Shown piece by piece: positions 24,901-36,177 of a stretch of 64,000 nucleotides of DNA. Position numbers and translations under genes: made by a program. The notes under the pieces are model-generated. The model was given only the letters and a program-made list of their open reading frames with translations, ran no database searches and was not told the DNA's origin. Numbering within the stretch: the first letter of the stretch is position 1; every line of letters begins with the position of its first letter. Source of the DNA: Halichondria panicea (lineage: Eukaryota > Porifera > Demospongiae > Suberitida > Halichondriidae); assembly GCF_963675165.1 (NCBI RefSeq), contig NC_087384.1, forward strand, positions 3,052,315-3,116,314, given 5' to 3'.

Positions 24901-27900
24901 GCATGGAGGCACAGTGTAAACTGGGTGTCATCACCTAGTAGTTAGTACAGGGTCATAAAAATAACAAGAGTACTGAAGTGCTAACCCGCGACTGTTCTGT
25001 TGACATAATAGACATGCACCATGGACTAGGATATCACAGCAAAGAACCCTAGAGTCTTAAACTAAAAAATATGCTCAGCATGGAGGATCAGCAAAGAAGC
25101 ATTCCAAGACAACAAACCAAAATCACAATTCTAGCTTTCTACTTTAGTGATCCTTTTCCATTGTTCCTGGTATGGGACTGCAAATAAGTGTCTCGAATAA
25201 AGGCCGTGTGTAGCTACATGTAGCTACAATGTACATGTACTCGTGCAGCCAAGTGCAAGTGCAGCTTTTGCTCGATTCGACAACGAAGCTTTAATATTAA
25301 AATCTGCCACTTTCATGCTGAAAAACACAGTGCTATAATTATGGCATTCAGGTGAGCAAACTCAGAATACACAGACAAACGACAAACCAACCGACTACTA
25401 CACGTATAACCTGCTGGCCACAGCCCGGCCTTGGGTTAACAAGTCATAAAGCTACATGTACACCCAACAATGGACTTGGTGTTTGGCTACTAAAAATTAC
25501 CAAAACACAAAAACCGGTAAAGAATGATTACAGTGTCATGCATGCTAGCTTCAGTTTATTATGTTTTTATTTCTTCTCAAGTCATGATACATACATGTAT
25601 GATTACACACCCTCACTTACAGGGCTGAGTGCAGCCAGAGTGGATAGCTGATCCTCTGGCAACTGGAAGCACTTTCTCAGCGGGTCAATGGAGTTAGTCA
25701 GCACCGACTCCCTCAGTAAGGGCATCACACTGAAGGTAACAAGTACACAGTGATTCAGAGAACTAGGTACATGTACATACATGTAAGGCGACCCAAGCTA
25801 GTAAGAACAACAGTACCTTCAATCCACATAATTATACGTAGTGGCGTTAAAAGTCAAGAGTGGAGGAGGAGGATAGAAGCCAAAATACTATACACATATA
25901 CTACAGTACTGTAAATGTATGAGAATGATCAGGGCCTTACCTGATGTGTGCAGGGGAGGGTGTGAATGATGTCTGCATACTGGAGACCAGGTTGGTGAGA
26001 AGCTCGTCCCTCAAGGTTACCAACTCAGGACTACGGGAGTCTGAAAGCACAGAGATACAATACACTAATCTACATGTATATAATTATTATGATGATGACA
26101 CTGCCTATTTCCTTCCACTAGCCAATGTGGCGAGTTTGGAAGGACAAAACACTAACTACATAATGTAAGAGAAGAGCTACAGAATACACTGTAGCTGCGT
26201 CTTACATGTACCGTACTAACTGCTGGGTCAACAGCAGAGCATACATGTACATGTATTAACCAGTATTTGTGTAACACATCTGAAGGGTTATCGCCATGAT
26301 CAATGAAATATAATGTGCGCCTAACTACCAAGTGAGTTCATTAAGAAGGCTAATAATGTGCATACACATACAAGCATCTTAACACTGGGTACATGACTCA
26401 CCAGCTTCCAGGAGAGTGTTGATGAAGGTTGGGGATTCCGGGTCCGTCAGGAACAGAATTTCAGCATTTCGACTATGCAAAATGCAATACATGTACCATA
26501 CTTAAAAATCACTCTACAGGTATCATTCAGGTGTGTTGTTCGTGCCACATTACATAAGACTGAATTGTATATGAGGCAGCAAATCGGTACCTGATGATTC
26601 TGTGGACCTCGGTGAGCAGGGGAGCAGGACAGTCCTTGTTGAGCAGGAGAGCCCACACCAAACTCCTGAATAGATAAACAAAGATTGCTTTTTAGAAGCT
26701 CTGGACATGCTACACTTGTGTATACACTGTATGTTAGCTGGATACACGCTAAGGCTCACCAAACCCTTTCCTTGAGTGGAGACAGCTGCTCCTCAGTAAA
26801 GGATGGATTACTGATGAAAGCAGGGAGCACAGCCTGCACATGAGTGTACATGTGTATATATATTACATGCTCGTGACAACACAGTTATGCACATGTACAT
26901 GTAGTGAAAATAATACAGTAAGAATCATACGTACAGGTCATTATTAATTTTCCACCCTAAGAGATTATGTATGTAGTATCCTCACAGGACAATCATAGGA
27001 CCCGCACCCACCTGTAGAGTGACAATGATGACTTGTACATTGCCCCAACTCTCCACCGCCACACTACTCCCCAGTAGGTCACAACACTGACTCAGGAACG
27101 ACAGAGGTAGTGAGTGCAGCACTAAGTTAGGAAACTCAAGCCCCGGAACTAGGCGGCAAGACTCCACCCCTATGTGTCTCAGTAGAAAGGAAATGGCCGA
27201 AGTTATGCAAAGTGTGTGGGAGTTGTCTTCATTTTGTTCCAGTTGTGGGTCACTGTTCCGTTCTAGTTTTCCCAGACGTTCGTCTAAGTGGTGGGATGAA
27301 ACTTTGACCTTCCCAGCACAGTTCCACACGTCTATCCAATCATCGTTGGTTGTCCACACGCACAGGTTGCGGGGATCATAGCAAGCAGCTGTCATAAAAG
27401 AAGCATTATAATTATGTACAGTACATGACAAAGTATTTGTACACGCTAATGTCAAGCCTAGTCTATTTTAGTGTAGCAGATATATCTAGTTACATGTGCA
27501 ATGTACATTGCATGTACACTATGCCCAGAATTGATGTACAAGTATAAGTGTAATAGCGAATAAAAATGGAAAGCAAGTTTAGGAGCTTATAATTATACAT
27601 GTAGATTCCTTTTTACTTTCAGATGGACTGTGAGCAGGAAATCTTAACTGACAAATAATTTTTATTACATGCATTGTACATGTGTCTAACTATTATTTAG
27701 TACATGCATGTACTCACCCATATTTGCGAGGCCAGCCCCTCGAGTGAGGGCACAGTGTAACTGACTAGTAGACTGGAGATCGGCCTGAGAGACAAGCTTT
27801 CCTGTGTGCAGACTATAGCAGAAGTTGTAACAGAGAGCCTTTGATGAGTGACTCTGTGCTCCAAACAACCCAGCACGACCACTCCCACTACTGGACGGGG

Positions 27901-30900
27901 CACAGAGGAGGACGAGGGAGGAGCCAGTTGTGTAGGCCGTACTCCGTCGAATGGTGTGGATAGAGAGACCCATACTCGTCAGAGGGGCTGGGAGGGTATA
28001 ATATAAATGACACATGTACATGTAGTTAGATCATGTGGGTTATATACAAGTAGCCGTGGGCTCACAGAGGAGTCAGGACTCTGAAGTTTGACCCTAGCCT
28101 ACAACGTACTATGAAGTTTAGACACTGAGTTATGATAAGCTTTCTTGTTACCATCACGAATTCATGCACTCCCAGTTCCATCAATACATAGATTCACAAT
28201 ATCTATGACAGTTTCAACTCTGACATTGGCGTATTTTATATGTACATGTACATGTACATGTAGGCCTACATTGGTATGTACAGCTTTCACAGTAAACTTT
28301 TATATGAAGATGAATTACAGAATGTATACACTGATAGTCATACAGTCTCAAATTTGGGGGTGGGGGTGGGGGGTGCAATGGGTGCTCTAGCCAAGCAGAG
28401 TATCACCCTTTCATACAGTACAATCTCAAGCGCACTCACTGCTGTCATCTTTGGACTGGGCCACTAAGGAGGCGAGAGCAGACGCGTTGCCGGTAGCATG
28501 AGATGGGTTGTTTCTCAGTAGAGCCTTCATCACATCAGGATTCTTCTCAATGTCAGCTATTGTGCGAAAAATATACTTGCGCTCCCCATGAGGAACTAGT
28601 GTCGGCTGGTCATCACTGTCTGACTCTGGGTACTGGGGCGGGGGGAGGGGAGAGGTACATGTACTTAATAGGGCTTACACAGGAGACTACTATTAAGACA
28701 TTTCATCACGACACTGAAACACTAACACTGATGAACTACATGTACATGTGACAATGATGTGTACATGTACATTGTAACTAGCAGTCCACAATTGTCATTG
28801 AATACTAATGAATTGTTACTAGGACATGAACCCTTCCCCTCTTTTCAAGCACTCTAGACAGTCATGCACACACACATACACAATAACATACCTCCATCTT
28901 GAGAGCCTGCACATAAACGGGGTGCTGCTTGAGCTTCTCTGAGCTGAGAGGGTGAGGGATGGTCTCAGTGGACTTGAGAGCGTACAACCAGTAGACAAAT
29001 GACCCATCAGAGAGGATCTGCACTGTGTGCAGCTGCTCCGACACACCCTCCACCATTTGCACACCTCCACACAACTGTTTGTGTGTGTGAGAAGAGTTAT
29101 AAAAAGGGTACAAAGTCCTTCTACTCTCCATTGATCACACGAAATTAAGTTACTGTACAAAATGTACGTGCATCATAATTTACGAACATGTACATGTACA
29201 TTATGGTATCTGTGTAGCTGGTTATTTTTGGGAATTAAATAATTCTACCGCAATAGGTTCAACGTCAATATCTTGAGCTATAAAAATATTTAAGGGCACC
29301 TCATACGAAGTTTGCACCAACAAAATTACCCGCTATACGGTATATAAATTATAAGTACTGTAAATACAGTTATTTCTTCACCATTCATTCATAGTACGCA
29401 CACATTACCTCTAATGTGTCAGTGTCCAGCCTAGTGCAGGTGATGATCTCCTCTCCCCCCTCCTCACGTAGCTGGAACAGTAGCAACTGTCTTCCCACCA
29501 ACAGGACCCACCCTGGAGCTATCTCCCGAGAGGCGTACACGTATCCTCGGATAGTGCCACGCTTTCCAGTGCCCATTTTGAGCAAGTGCTTTAGTGACGA
29601 GCTGGTCACATAAACAAATTGGCCGTTAAAGGCAATCGACCTGGATCCTGTGTGTGCGTGGGTGGAGGGTGGTATTGGGGAGAAAAGTATATACATTTAT
29701 ATAGGTACATATACATGTACTGAAATCAAAACGGCCAATTTTAGTTTGAGAGACAATTGTAGCACATGCATGCATGTACAACTGTACATGTACATACAGA
29801 TTGTTGTGAATGCAAGCTCAACTGTGGTTACAATTAATCTACGCGCATTGTGTGCACAATACCCATTGAAGACGACAATAGCTAATCAAACTAACCTGAT
29901 CCCTCTTTTTCAGTGCTTTGTACGAGACCATCATCATAGCTCCAACAGAGGAAATGGACATCAGCTGTAAGCGTGGATGACTCCTCCTGATTATCTCTTT
30001 CTTGAAGCAGTTTGTCCAGTATGCCTGCGAGAACAACAATATGGCAGTCACTATTTGTTGGCCGTAATCTAAGTTGACATTGCATAACTTATAATAATTA
30101 TATTTAATATACATTTGTACATGTACAAAATGGAAAGAAAACAGCACTACATAAATGCAACACACTCTCACACCATCAAGTTTCCTTTACAGTAAAGTAA
30201 GGGATTACTTTCACTCCACTACATGAAAGTGCAGACCTACACATAGATTCCATACTGTTTCAATGTAAACATGTGAACAACAGAGCAAAGAGTTACCTGG
30301 TACTAGAAGATTGAGCTCTGGGTAAGTGGTCTCCAGAGATTGAAGCATGTGCACAGTACGCAGCAGCAAGCTCCCGGTCCCACTGTGAAAGAATTATAAT
30401 TATTAGCAAGCTTCCATAGTGCGAGCGTGAATAAAGATTGTTGAAGCACACATACACATGTATACACGTGTACTGTACAAGTATGCAGCAACTCACACAG
30501 CCACTCCGAGTGCCACAAGTGCTGATGCAGCATTCTGCACCAAAGAAGCATCCCCTGCCCCCTCTTGTGCTGAGGCCAGCCATGATCTGAGCATGCTCTC
30601 CAGCCCACTGATGCATTCTTGAGGCTCTGAGCTGAGAGTAAGTGGCTCACACGCACGCAGTGACTCCAATAAGATGTGAGCAGTCTCCGATGACAACCCT
30701 GGGTCTACTACACTGAGGGACTTGAGCATTGGAAAGATAAGGATAAGGCTGATCCGAGATGCAAAGGAACCAGCCTGGGTATTGGACGATTGAGAGATGG
30801 TGTTCATTTCACTGGCACTGGAGGCTCGCTTTGATTGGGACTCTTTCAATGCTCGCCATAAACCCTTTAGGGCACTTCGTCTGTACTCTATTAAACTAGC

Positions 30901-31143
30901 ATAAGCAGTGTTTTTCGTGCTACATTCTTTTTGTATTATTGTAGCTAACTCAGTTGGTGTTTTTCCATCAAGGACCGGTAATTCGTAGTCGTCTTCTCCT
31001 AATTCAGTAACTCCATTTGGAACTTCGACGAGATCAGCAACACAGACAAGACCATCATGAAGGAGTAACCTGTCCTCACTGACAGCTATCCACTGGAACA
31101 GGTCAGCTGTCTTTGCTGCTGAAGACATTATATCCACCCACAA
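4899..31143 (-). CDS. HECTD4: HECTD4-type giant HECT E3 ubiquitin ligase
   Basis: One continuous minus-strand gene of about 42 exons that sums to about 12.5 kb of coding sequence (roughly 4,100-4,200 residues, close to human HECTD4). The first exon is 30498-31143, with ATG at 31143 or an in-frame one at 31128 (MSSAAKTADLFQWIAVSEDR). The last ends at TAA 4899-4901. Family-specific anchors are KFIKFACNQERIPFGHPC (5445-5586), HVPPYPMKIAPPDGK and the C-terminal tail ETCMFMIKLPQYSS...REDPLSG. Domains in order: long helical N-terminal region, CUB-like beta sandwich (22.0-23.0 kb), helical repeats, SPRY-like region (15.7-16.6 kb), a Ser/Lys-rich linker in one 640-codon exon (8757-about 10650), then HECT. 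It should transfer ubiquitin through a HECT cysteine; substrates are unknown here. It shares a short upstream region with RNF185. Exon borders inside are approximate, but no stop or frameshift forces a pseudogene call. Confidence 0.9.
6500..6965 (+). repeat. Dispersed repeat family B copy with internal tandem duplication
   Basis: Within a HECTD4 intron. A unit containing GATGCCAAAACTTCAAAGTC, then CAGCTCTTTT...CTCTTGTAGCTACAGTGTAC, occurs twice (about 6514-6612 and 6615-6727). The following part (CAATAGCCTTCAAAGTAAGC, then GAAGCCTATAGAAACTCTTA) matches the copy at 23.7-24.2 kb. The two copies appear to have duplicated their cores independently. Confidence 0.6.
11768..12309. repeat. Long inverted repeat in a HECTD4 intron
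   Basis: Left arm about 11768-11883 and right arm about 12192-12309 are reverse complements at high identity (for example CCGACTAGAAAAACATTTG on the left and its complement on the right, and GGCCAGGGGAACCACAAAAA in both). The spacer is about 310 bp. GTGCCTAAAA-like ends at about 11451 and 12365 may be the outer termini of a larger element. Non-coding. Confidence 0.7.
13289..13517. mobile_element. MITE, TACCGTATA family, copy 2
   Basis: 229 bp. Left end TACCGTATAGCGCGAAATTT; the right end is its complement (AAATTTCGCGCTATACGGTA). Interior has repeated CGTGG and CGAAAAT words as in the other copies. Intronic in HECTD4. Confidence 0.8.
15679..16578 (-). other. HECTD4: HECTD4 SPRY/B30.2-like domain exons
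   Basis: Three exons, about 16373-16578, 16130-16279 and 15679-15890. They read APSFYWELEVAHLGESS, then GEQWLYPVGSCFIR, then PLKTGDVVGCGWVQG, VYFTLNGERQGTEF and PPNMFPFLH. The order W-E-V, GD-VGCG, FTLNG and PFLH is typical of SPRY domains, which bind peptide partners. It lies about midway along the protein, as in vertebrate HECTD4. The intron at 15891-16129 starts with a (TG)n tract. Confidence 0.8.
15905..15933. repeat. (TG)n microsatellite
   Basis: Uninterrupted TG dinucleotides in the HECTD4 intron just after the SPRY exon. Confidence 0.95.
22436..22479. repeat. Perfect 44-bp palindrome
   Basis: Arms of 21 bp (GTACATTGTAGGGCTACAAA-A and its exact complement) separated by the dinucleotide TC. 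In the HECTD4 intron that splits the CUB-like domain; a second palindrome follows 10 bp later. Confidence 0.95.
22490..22575. repeat. Near-perfect 86-bp palindrome
   Basis: Outer arm ACTCCAGTAGAGACGCATA and inner arm TATGCCTGTCATTGACTGTC pair with exact complements on the right. The centre is only TT. The right arm has a few extra bases (CATGTA-type) between inner and outer blocks, making one bulge. Confidence 0.95.
23540..24200 (+). repeat. Dispersed repeat family B, longest copy
   Basis: Head GTTGCAAGCTGCGTTGTGCT and CTCGCCATAAGTTTTGCTTT, tail GCGGCTACGCCTCGAGGCA. The same head and tail occur around 48430-48655. The inside contains a duplicated block (TCCGGATTTGTCTCTAAAAT and GCAGCTCTTTTCTGACTCTT, each twice). 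Occupies most of the left half of a HECTD4 intron. Confidence 0.65.
24310..24677. mobile_element. Inverted-terminal-repeat element, CTAATTTATCGGACA ends
   Basis: Left CTAATTTATCGGACA and right TGTCCGATAAATTAG are exact complements. Internal copies of GTGTCCGG-AATTAGAA occur near both ends. No ORF. Intronic in HECTD4, right next to the family B copy. Confidence 0.75.
24969..25440 (+). repeat. Dispersed repeat family A, long copy
   Basis: Has the 5' extension seen also at 53.9 kb (GAGTACTGAAGTGCTAACCC, then ATTCTAGCTTTCTACTTTAG, then TTCCATTGTTCCTGGTA) followed by the core CTCGAATAAAGGCCGTGTGT and the end GCCTTGGGTTAAC. Intronic in HECTD4. Confidence 0.65.
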
Positions 31144-31429
31144 CTTAACTCAGGACAGGCTTCATTTTCTCAAACCTGGGTGTGCATATTGTAACCATTA
31201 CTGTCTGAGCAAGGTAAGGAGAATATATATACAGCTTACTTTCTTCAATGGGGAGTGCTCATAGACTTCTAAACGAGCTTGTCATCAATGGTAGATGATC
31301 ACATGAAAGTCAGATGACCGCTAGACATAATTATAATAGCTGATGAAATTGACCTTTTAACCTTTAATATCTGGCAGTTGTTCTAGACTAGACTCGACTC
31401 GACTCTACTCGAACTCGTACTCAATATAA
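31144..31429. promoter_or_regulatory. Shared HECTD4/RNF185 divergent promoter region
   Basis: 286 bp separate the outermost HECTD4 ATG from the RNF185 ATG, so both 5' UTRs and core promoters must lie here. A degenerate GACTC-type repeat (CTAGACTAGACTCGACTCGA) lies at about 31384-31415, just upstream of the RNF185 start. No TATA box is obvious. Inference from gene orientation only. Confidence 0.6.
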
Positions 31430-33327
31430 ATGGCTAGTCCTTCAGCTAGTGACACACCTGACGACAAGGAGGGGCTGGGAGGAGACTCTAGGTTTGAATG
31501 TAACATCTGCTTCGAGCAAGCCAGCGATGCTGTGGTCAGTATGTGTGGCCATCTGTTCTGGTAAGTCAACGGTACCGGTCTAGACTGGTCCACAAAGTTT
31601 TACTGTACTTTCAGGCATGCACAATAAACATACATCTGTCGTATGCACTGTAAATCATGTATATTCTTCATCCATGCACACACTACCTGTACCCTCTTCA
31701 TGCTGACCAATAAAGCTGGCCGTGTATCCATCGGGTAAGCTCATATACGCAGCGTTTTCATCACATGACCGTGACATCATATAATTATTATGATCTATAA
31801 AAATAAGAATTACTAAGGGGTTAAGGTTAACCTAGCACTATCGATTAAAGCATTTGTTTTCTTCCTGTAGTGGATTGATTCTCGTCCGAACAATGCTACG
31901 TGCCCAGTGTGCAAGTCAGTAATAGACAGAGAGAAGGTGATCCCCCTCTATGGTAGGGGGGCTAAAGAACAGACTGATCCCCGAGATAAAGTGCCCCCCA
32001 GACCCCAGGGGCAGAGGGAGGAACCACAACACCCACAACACCAGGTGAATCCTTGTGTGATGTGTGTATTAGGCCTTCAAATCTAGTACATTTCTTCCCG
32101 TAGGTTATGGGCGGCTGGGATGGTATTCAAGTGTCATTTGGAATAGGAGCCATCCCCTTCACCATGATGGGAGGGGTGTGTGTGTGTGTTTGTCGATGTT
32201 AAAGATTAGCTGATAAATAATTAGGTTACCACATTCTCATTCAATGTGCCTTTCTATTCATTACAGCCAATATTTCAAATGTTCAACTTCGGAAACGATG
32301 TACGAAGACGTAAGTCACATAATGATACTGTAAAATAAATGTTTAACTTTTTTGTACGAAATTATGTACCGTATTTACTTGATTTAACGCCCATCTCGTT
32401 TAAACGCCCATGGAAAAAGCTCTCTTTGTCAATAAACGCCCATGTGTATGGGCGTGGCACTGTGGGTGGAGCTGAAGTAGCGCGTGGAACCAGTTTCAAG
32501 CATGGCAGCATAGAATAATAGATATTACTATTATTTTATGATGGAAGAGACACGGAGGGAGAAATACCACTCCTACGACTTCAGATTTAAGCTGAGAGCT
32601 GTGGCAGCAGCCAAGATTAGCGCAATAACTGCTGCTGTGCAAGAGTTTGAAGTAGACATAACAATAAACACCCGTTTTGAATAAGTGCCCATCTCGTTTA
32701 AACACCCCCTCTACAGATGTTTCTAGGAGATTAAAGGCGTTTAGTCAAGTAAATACATACATAATAATACCTACTATTTCATGTACATGTACATACAATA
32801 TGTACGCAATTGTTATGGTAGCACTGATGTATATGGTAGCCTATGAGGGATTTGTGTATTGTAGCATCTTCTTGTTGTTTAATAGAGTCACAAGCCGTCA
32901 CTGTTGCATGAGTCTCTACATGGAGTTTGACTATATAGTCTACTGGTTCGCCTTGCAAGAGTGGCAGCTTACGAGTCTATGTGTTGTCTCAGAGGAGATA
33001 CGACAGGCGCGGTGCAGCTAAAGTAATTAGCCTCTGATTACTTTCAGCAAAACATACGACGTAGGCGGGCGTTTGAATATGCACAACGTGCACGCTTGGC
33101 TAGCTAAGTAATATAGTTATACATGGGATATAATGGCTCGATCAGTATAGTGACGTATAGGCCGGCCCGAGGATAAAAAAGCACTAACGTATACATGCAT
33201 GCATGCACATTATTCAAATGCAGCTGGAAGGCAAGTGAATCCAATACAACAGGCGAATGAACAGAAACTGGCTAGGATCTTTCTAATTGTAGCCATTTTG
33301 GTACTTATTCTTATCATGTTCTCATGA
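31430..33327 (+). CDS. RNF185: RNF185/RNF5-like membrane RING E3 ligase
   Basis: Six exons, 543 nt, 180 residues: 31430-31560, 31716-31734, 31871-32044, 32104-32175, 32267-32309, 33224-33327; all phases close. A C3HC4 RING begins at about residue 28: [20 protein letters not shown], then CWPCIHRWIDSRP, then [20 protein letters not shown]. The stretch [14 protein letters not shown] is the RNF5/RNF185 signature. Two hydrophobic segments follow: [21 protein letters not shown], and a C-terminal anchor [18 protein letters not shown] ending at the stop. This architecture belongs to ER/mitochondria-anchored ligases acting in ER-associated degradation and mitophagy. The family is usually 180-192 residues. 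Exon 2 is only 19 nt. The last intron (32310-33223) contains a decayed pogo-like transposon. RNF5 versus RNF185 cannot be separated in a non-vertebrate single copy. Confidence 0.9.
32371..32756. mobile_element. Decayed pogo-like transposon fragment in an RNF185 intron
   Basis: Ends are inverted: GTATTTACTTGATTTAACGC at left, and GGCGTTTAGTCAAGTAAATAC-type at right. Inside, 32541-32684 is a 47-codon frame [20 protein letters not shown]...VQEFEVD, which resembles the N-terminal psq/HTH DNA-binding start of pogo/Tigger-type transposases (pattern Y-FK-AV-A-A--F-V). The rest of the transposase is missing, so it is a non-autonomous remnant. Confidence 0.65.
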
Positions 33328-33969
33328 TCATAAATTAAATTTTTGTGTGTCTGTCGATAGCAATCACAAAACTCATCATGCATAGTATGTCAGTTAGATT
33401 GTGTGTGTAATGATTTTATTATAATTTATGTTCATGCACTTCATTATTATCTCTAGACCTGCATATGCGCTCTTTGTAATGCACTGATCGACAGTTGTGT
33501 ATTGCAGTACGTTATTTTTTATTCTGAACAATACAATTAAACTCAACCAAAATTTAATGTCTCCATTGTTATATAACACACACAGAACATCATACAAACT
33601 GCACCACAGGCTGATGTCATAAATAATTCTCTCTAATGAATTGCACCTAGCACAAATTATGTGTCTGACTCCACGGAAACTGACTACTTTCCAGGGGGGT
33701 GGGGTGGATAGACGATTCGACCAGGGGTGAACACTGCAGGGGAACAACATAAATTAGTGCTCCAAAAACTATGTATACAAGAATTTACGCGTTTCAGGTA
33801 GAAATTGAGTTACATGCATGCATGCATTATAATTACTTTCCACATACATCCACGTACTAGGTTCGATACTTAAACTATATAAAGTGACATGATAATAAAA
33901 GATCTATAGAAAGCAGAGGACTCAGGAGTGATGTACAATAAATGCAGTAGTACAATCATATTACTCATG
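33328..33969. other. Intergenic stretch after RNF185
   Basis: AT-rich, no ORF that I can support and no recognised repeat ends. Likely RNF185 3' UTR followed by spacer. Confidence 0.5.
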
Positions 33970-35736
33970 TACCGTACTCTACCGAGATGACGCCCACCCC
34001 CACTTTTGAGTGAAAGTTCCTGCATAGGCTAATTAGCCTCGAGAATACACCCACCAGGAAGTGATGTATTTGTCAGTGAGCAAGTTGTCAAGAAAAGGTT
34101 TAGCAGTTTATTGTGCATGTGTACGCTGGTTAGCTCTGAATATAGCTGGATATAATTATAGCTAAATTTAGCTAGATCCTATTTTCAAGTATAAGAGACA
34201 AGGACAATCTTCTCTGAATCTCTCTCTGACAGTGACAAAGAACAACCTTCTGATGCAGAATATTGACTCTTTTATACCTAGCTACAGTGCAACAACCAAA
34301 GAGAGTAGATTTTTTTTTTTGGTACACATTTTTTACATTTTGTGGCATATCTTTTAAAGTAAAAGTGATATGATCTATTTGAGTGCAGGTACTTAAAGTT
34401 CAACTATTGGCGCTTCCATTGGACCACCACCTGTTACATCACATGACATCATCAGTATAAAATGGCTGTCTGAAGATGTGTACTTCCGAAAATATGTTAG
34501 GAATAGAAGTAGCTTATTTTGTTGAGTTAAGATCTGAAATTTGTTGTGCATGTACCTGAGTATATTGCTCATCTTTTGAGCTTCAACGGAAGTCTGGGCT
34601 ACTAGTAAGTTCTGAGAAATACTGCATTTTGTTGTTTTTTGGTGGCAAATATGTTAGGAATACAACTTTCGATTTTATATTAGTTAAGGTCTGATTTTTG
34701 AGCAGCATGTACTACAATAGTGTACTTTTCATCTGTACTAACTTACAGGAGTTAGGCTAGCCTCTTCTTTGCTAGAGCGGCCCATCTTGTCAAAAACAGT
34801 GCTTTTTATGACTTTTGGGGTGATTTGCCTACGTATAAGGCTCAATTGCCACGCCCCTGTGACACAGAATGACCAATACCAACTGTGTATTTGCAAGTAG
34901 ACATCGCATGACCTTTGGATGTAGCAAATAACAACAAGATGATTTGTGATGTCACAAATCAATGAATATCATTGCATACGTCAGCAAAAATAGCAAAACG
35001 AAGCAAAATCACCATTTTTGACAAGAAGGGCCGCTCTAGCAAAGAAGAGACTTGTCTAGCTCCTGTAAGTTAGTGCAAATGAATTTTACACTATTGTAGT
35101 ACATCCTTCTCAAAAATCAGACCTTAACTAGCATAAAATCGAAAGTTGTATTCCTAACATATTTGCCACCAAAAAACAACAAAATGCAGTATTTCTCAGA
35201 ACTTACTAGTAGCCCAGACTTCCGTTGAAGCTCAAAAGATGAGCAATATACTCAGGTACATACACAACAAATTTCAGATCTTAACTCAAACAAATAAGCT
35301 ACTTCTATTCCTAACATATTTTCGGAGGTACACATCTTTAGACAGCCATTTCATAGTGATGATGCCATATGATGTAACAGGTGGTGGTCCAATGGAAGCG
35401 CCAATAGTTGAACTTTCAGTACCTGCACTCAAATAGATCATATCACCTTTACTTCAGAAGATATGCCACAAAATGTGAAAAATAATAATATAAAAAAAAA
35501 TCTACTCTCTTTGGTTGTTGCACTGTACTTTACACATGCATTACCATTGTTGTATGTTTATGTATTCATTGTATTTCAAGAGCTGGCAGGCCTCAGACAC
35601 AGACAGAGAAGAATAGTTTCTTAATGAGTGGGCTTAATTTCGAGACTAACTACTGTTTTCGAAATTAAGCCCATCCCACCTGTAGCTGCTTTGTAGAATG
35701 CAATTAAGGTGGGCGTAATCTCGGTAGAGTACGGTA
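33970..35736. mobile_element. Outer inverted-repeat element, interrupted by a second element
   Basis: Left end TACCGTACTCTACCGAGATG and right end complement TCTCGGTAGAGTACGGTA match over the first 18 bp, then GACGCCCACC against GGTGGGCG. Without the inner 34285-35525 element the outer one would be about 520 bp. A small palindrome of GGGCTTAATTTCGA lies inside near 35629-35672. No transposase seen. Confidence 0.75.
34285..35525. mobile_element. 1.24-kb foldback transposon with TA target duplication
   Basis: Begins CAGTGCAACAACCAAAGAGA and ends with the reverse complement, flanked by TA on both sides (34283-34284, 35526-35527). The arms are complementary for roughly 500 bp each at high identity (for example GCGCCAATAGTTGAACTTTC in the right arm against its complement at left, and CTAGCAAAGAAGAG near the centre). 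The unique centre is about 34810-35010. No convincing ORF, so mobilised in trans if at all. Confidence 0.85.
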
Positions 35737-35919
35737 TATGTACATGTTGTATGACTGAGTTGGCCAGCACAGCAAACTAACATAGTCTATAGAGCCTCTA
35801 GTAGAGACATTCTGAAACATAAATTTTGAGAACAGATTTAGTGGTGCAGCATTGGATCAAGTTTAGAGTTTTAGAAGTCAGCAAAGAAGCCTTCTAAAAC
35901 AACAATCATATTAATTGCC

Positions 35920-36148
35920 TCGAATAAAGGCCGCAGGCAGCTACATGTAGCCAGCAGCCAAGGTGCAAGTTCAAGCTTCTTTAGTCCACAATTATGTTAA
36001 AATCTGCCCACTATTAAAACTAATAACTTGTTGTGTAAAGGCTATCCATGCTATAAACACAGTGTTATGATATCCAGGTGAGTAGACTCAGAATACACAA
36101 ACAGACAAACAAACCAACGGACTACTATACCCACCGGCCTCGGGTAAT
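35920..36148 (+). repeat. Dispersed repeat family A copy
   Basis: Core only: CTCGAATAAAGGCCGCAGGC, CTAATAACTTGTTGTGTAAA, GTGAGTAGACTCAGAATACA, ending GGCCTCGGGTAATAA. It lies just 3' of the ataxin-2 stop, so it may be within its 3' UTR in antisense. Confidence 0.65.
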
Positions 36149-36177
36149 AACACAATAAAGATTTCTCAAAGGCAGTA

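Larger units (their letters stand above)
23210..31143 (-). other. HECTD4: HECTD4 N-terminal region, exons 1-15
   Basis: Exon map (approximate except exon 1): 30498-31143, 30299-30375, 29898-30026, 29410-29645, 28891-29077, 28440-28640, 27718-27990, 27012-27390, 26759-26835, 26590-26668, 26401-26466, 25940-26042, 25619-25733, 24788-24933, 23210-23533. The encoded sequence is mostly helical with no catalytic motif that I recognise. It reads as one protein because each exon is flanked by AG/GT in a compatible frame and matches the order expected in HECTD4. Exon 4 encodes FVYVTSSSLKHLLKMGTGKR, beta-propeller or RCC-like in appearance. The long intron between exons 14 and 15 (23534-24787) is filled by two transposon-like repeats. 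Confidence 0.7.

Noticed and set aside
33048..33114. Frame encoding arginine-rich [16 protein letters not shown] as an RNF185 exon
   Set aside because: It follows a good CAG acceptor, but joining it to the exon ending at 32309 puts a stop in frame. Joining 32309 directly to 33224 closes the frame and gives the expected C-terminal membrane anchor.
34985..35436. ORFs on both strands inside 34738-35436
   Set aside because: They are shadows of the foldback transposon arms; the same sequence is read twice in inverted form and has no protein-like composition.
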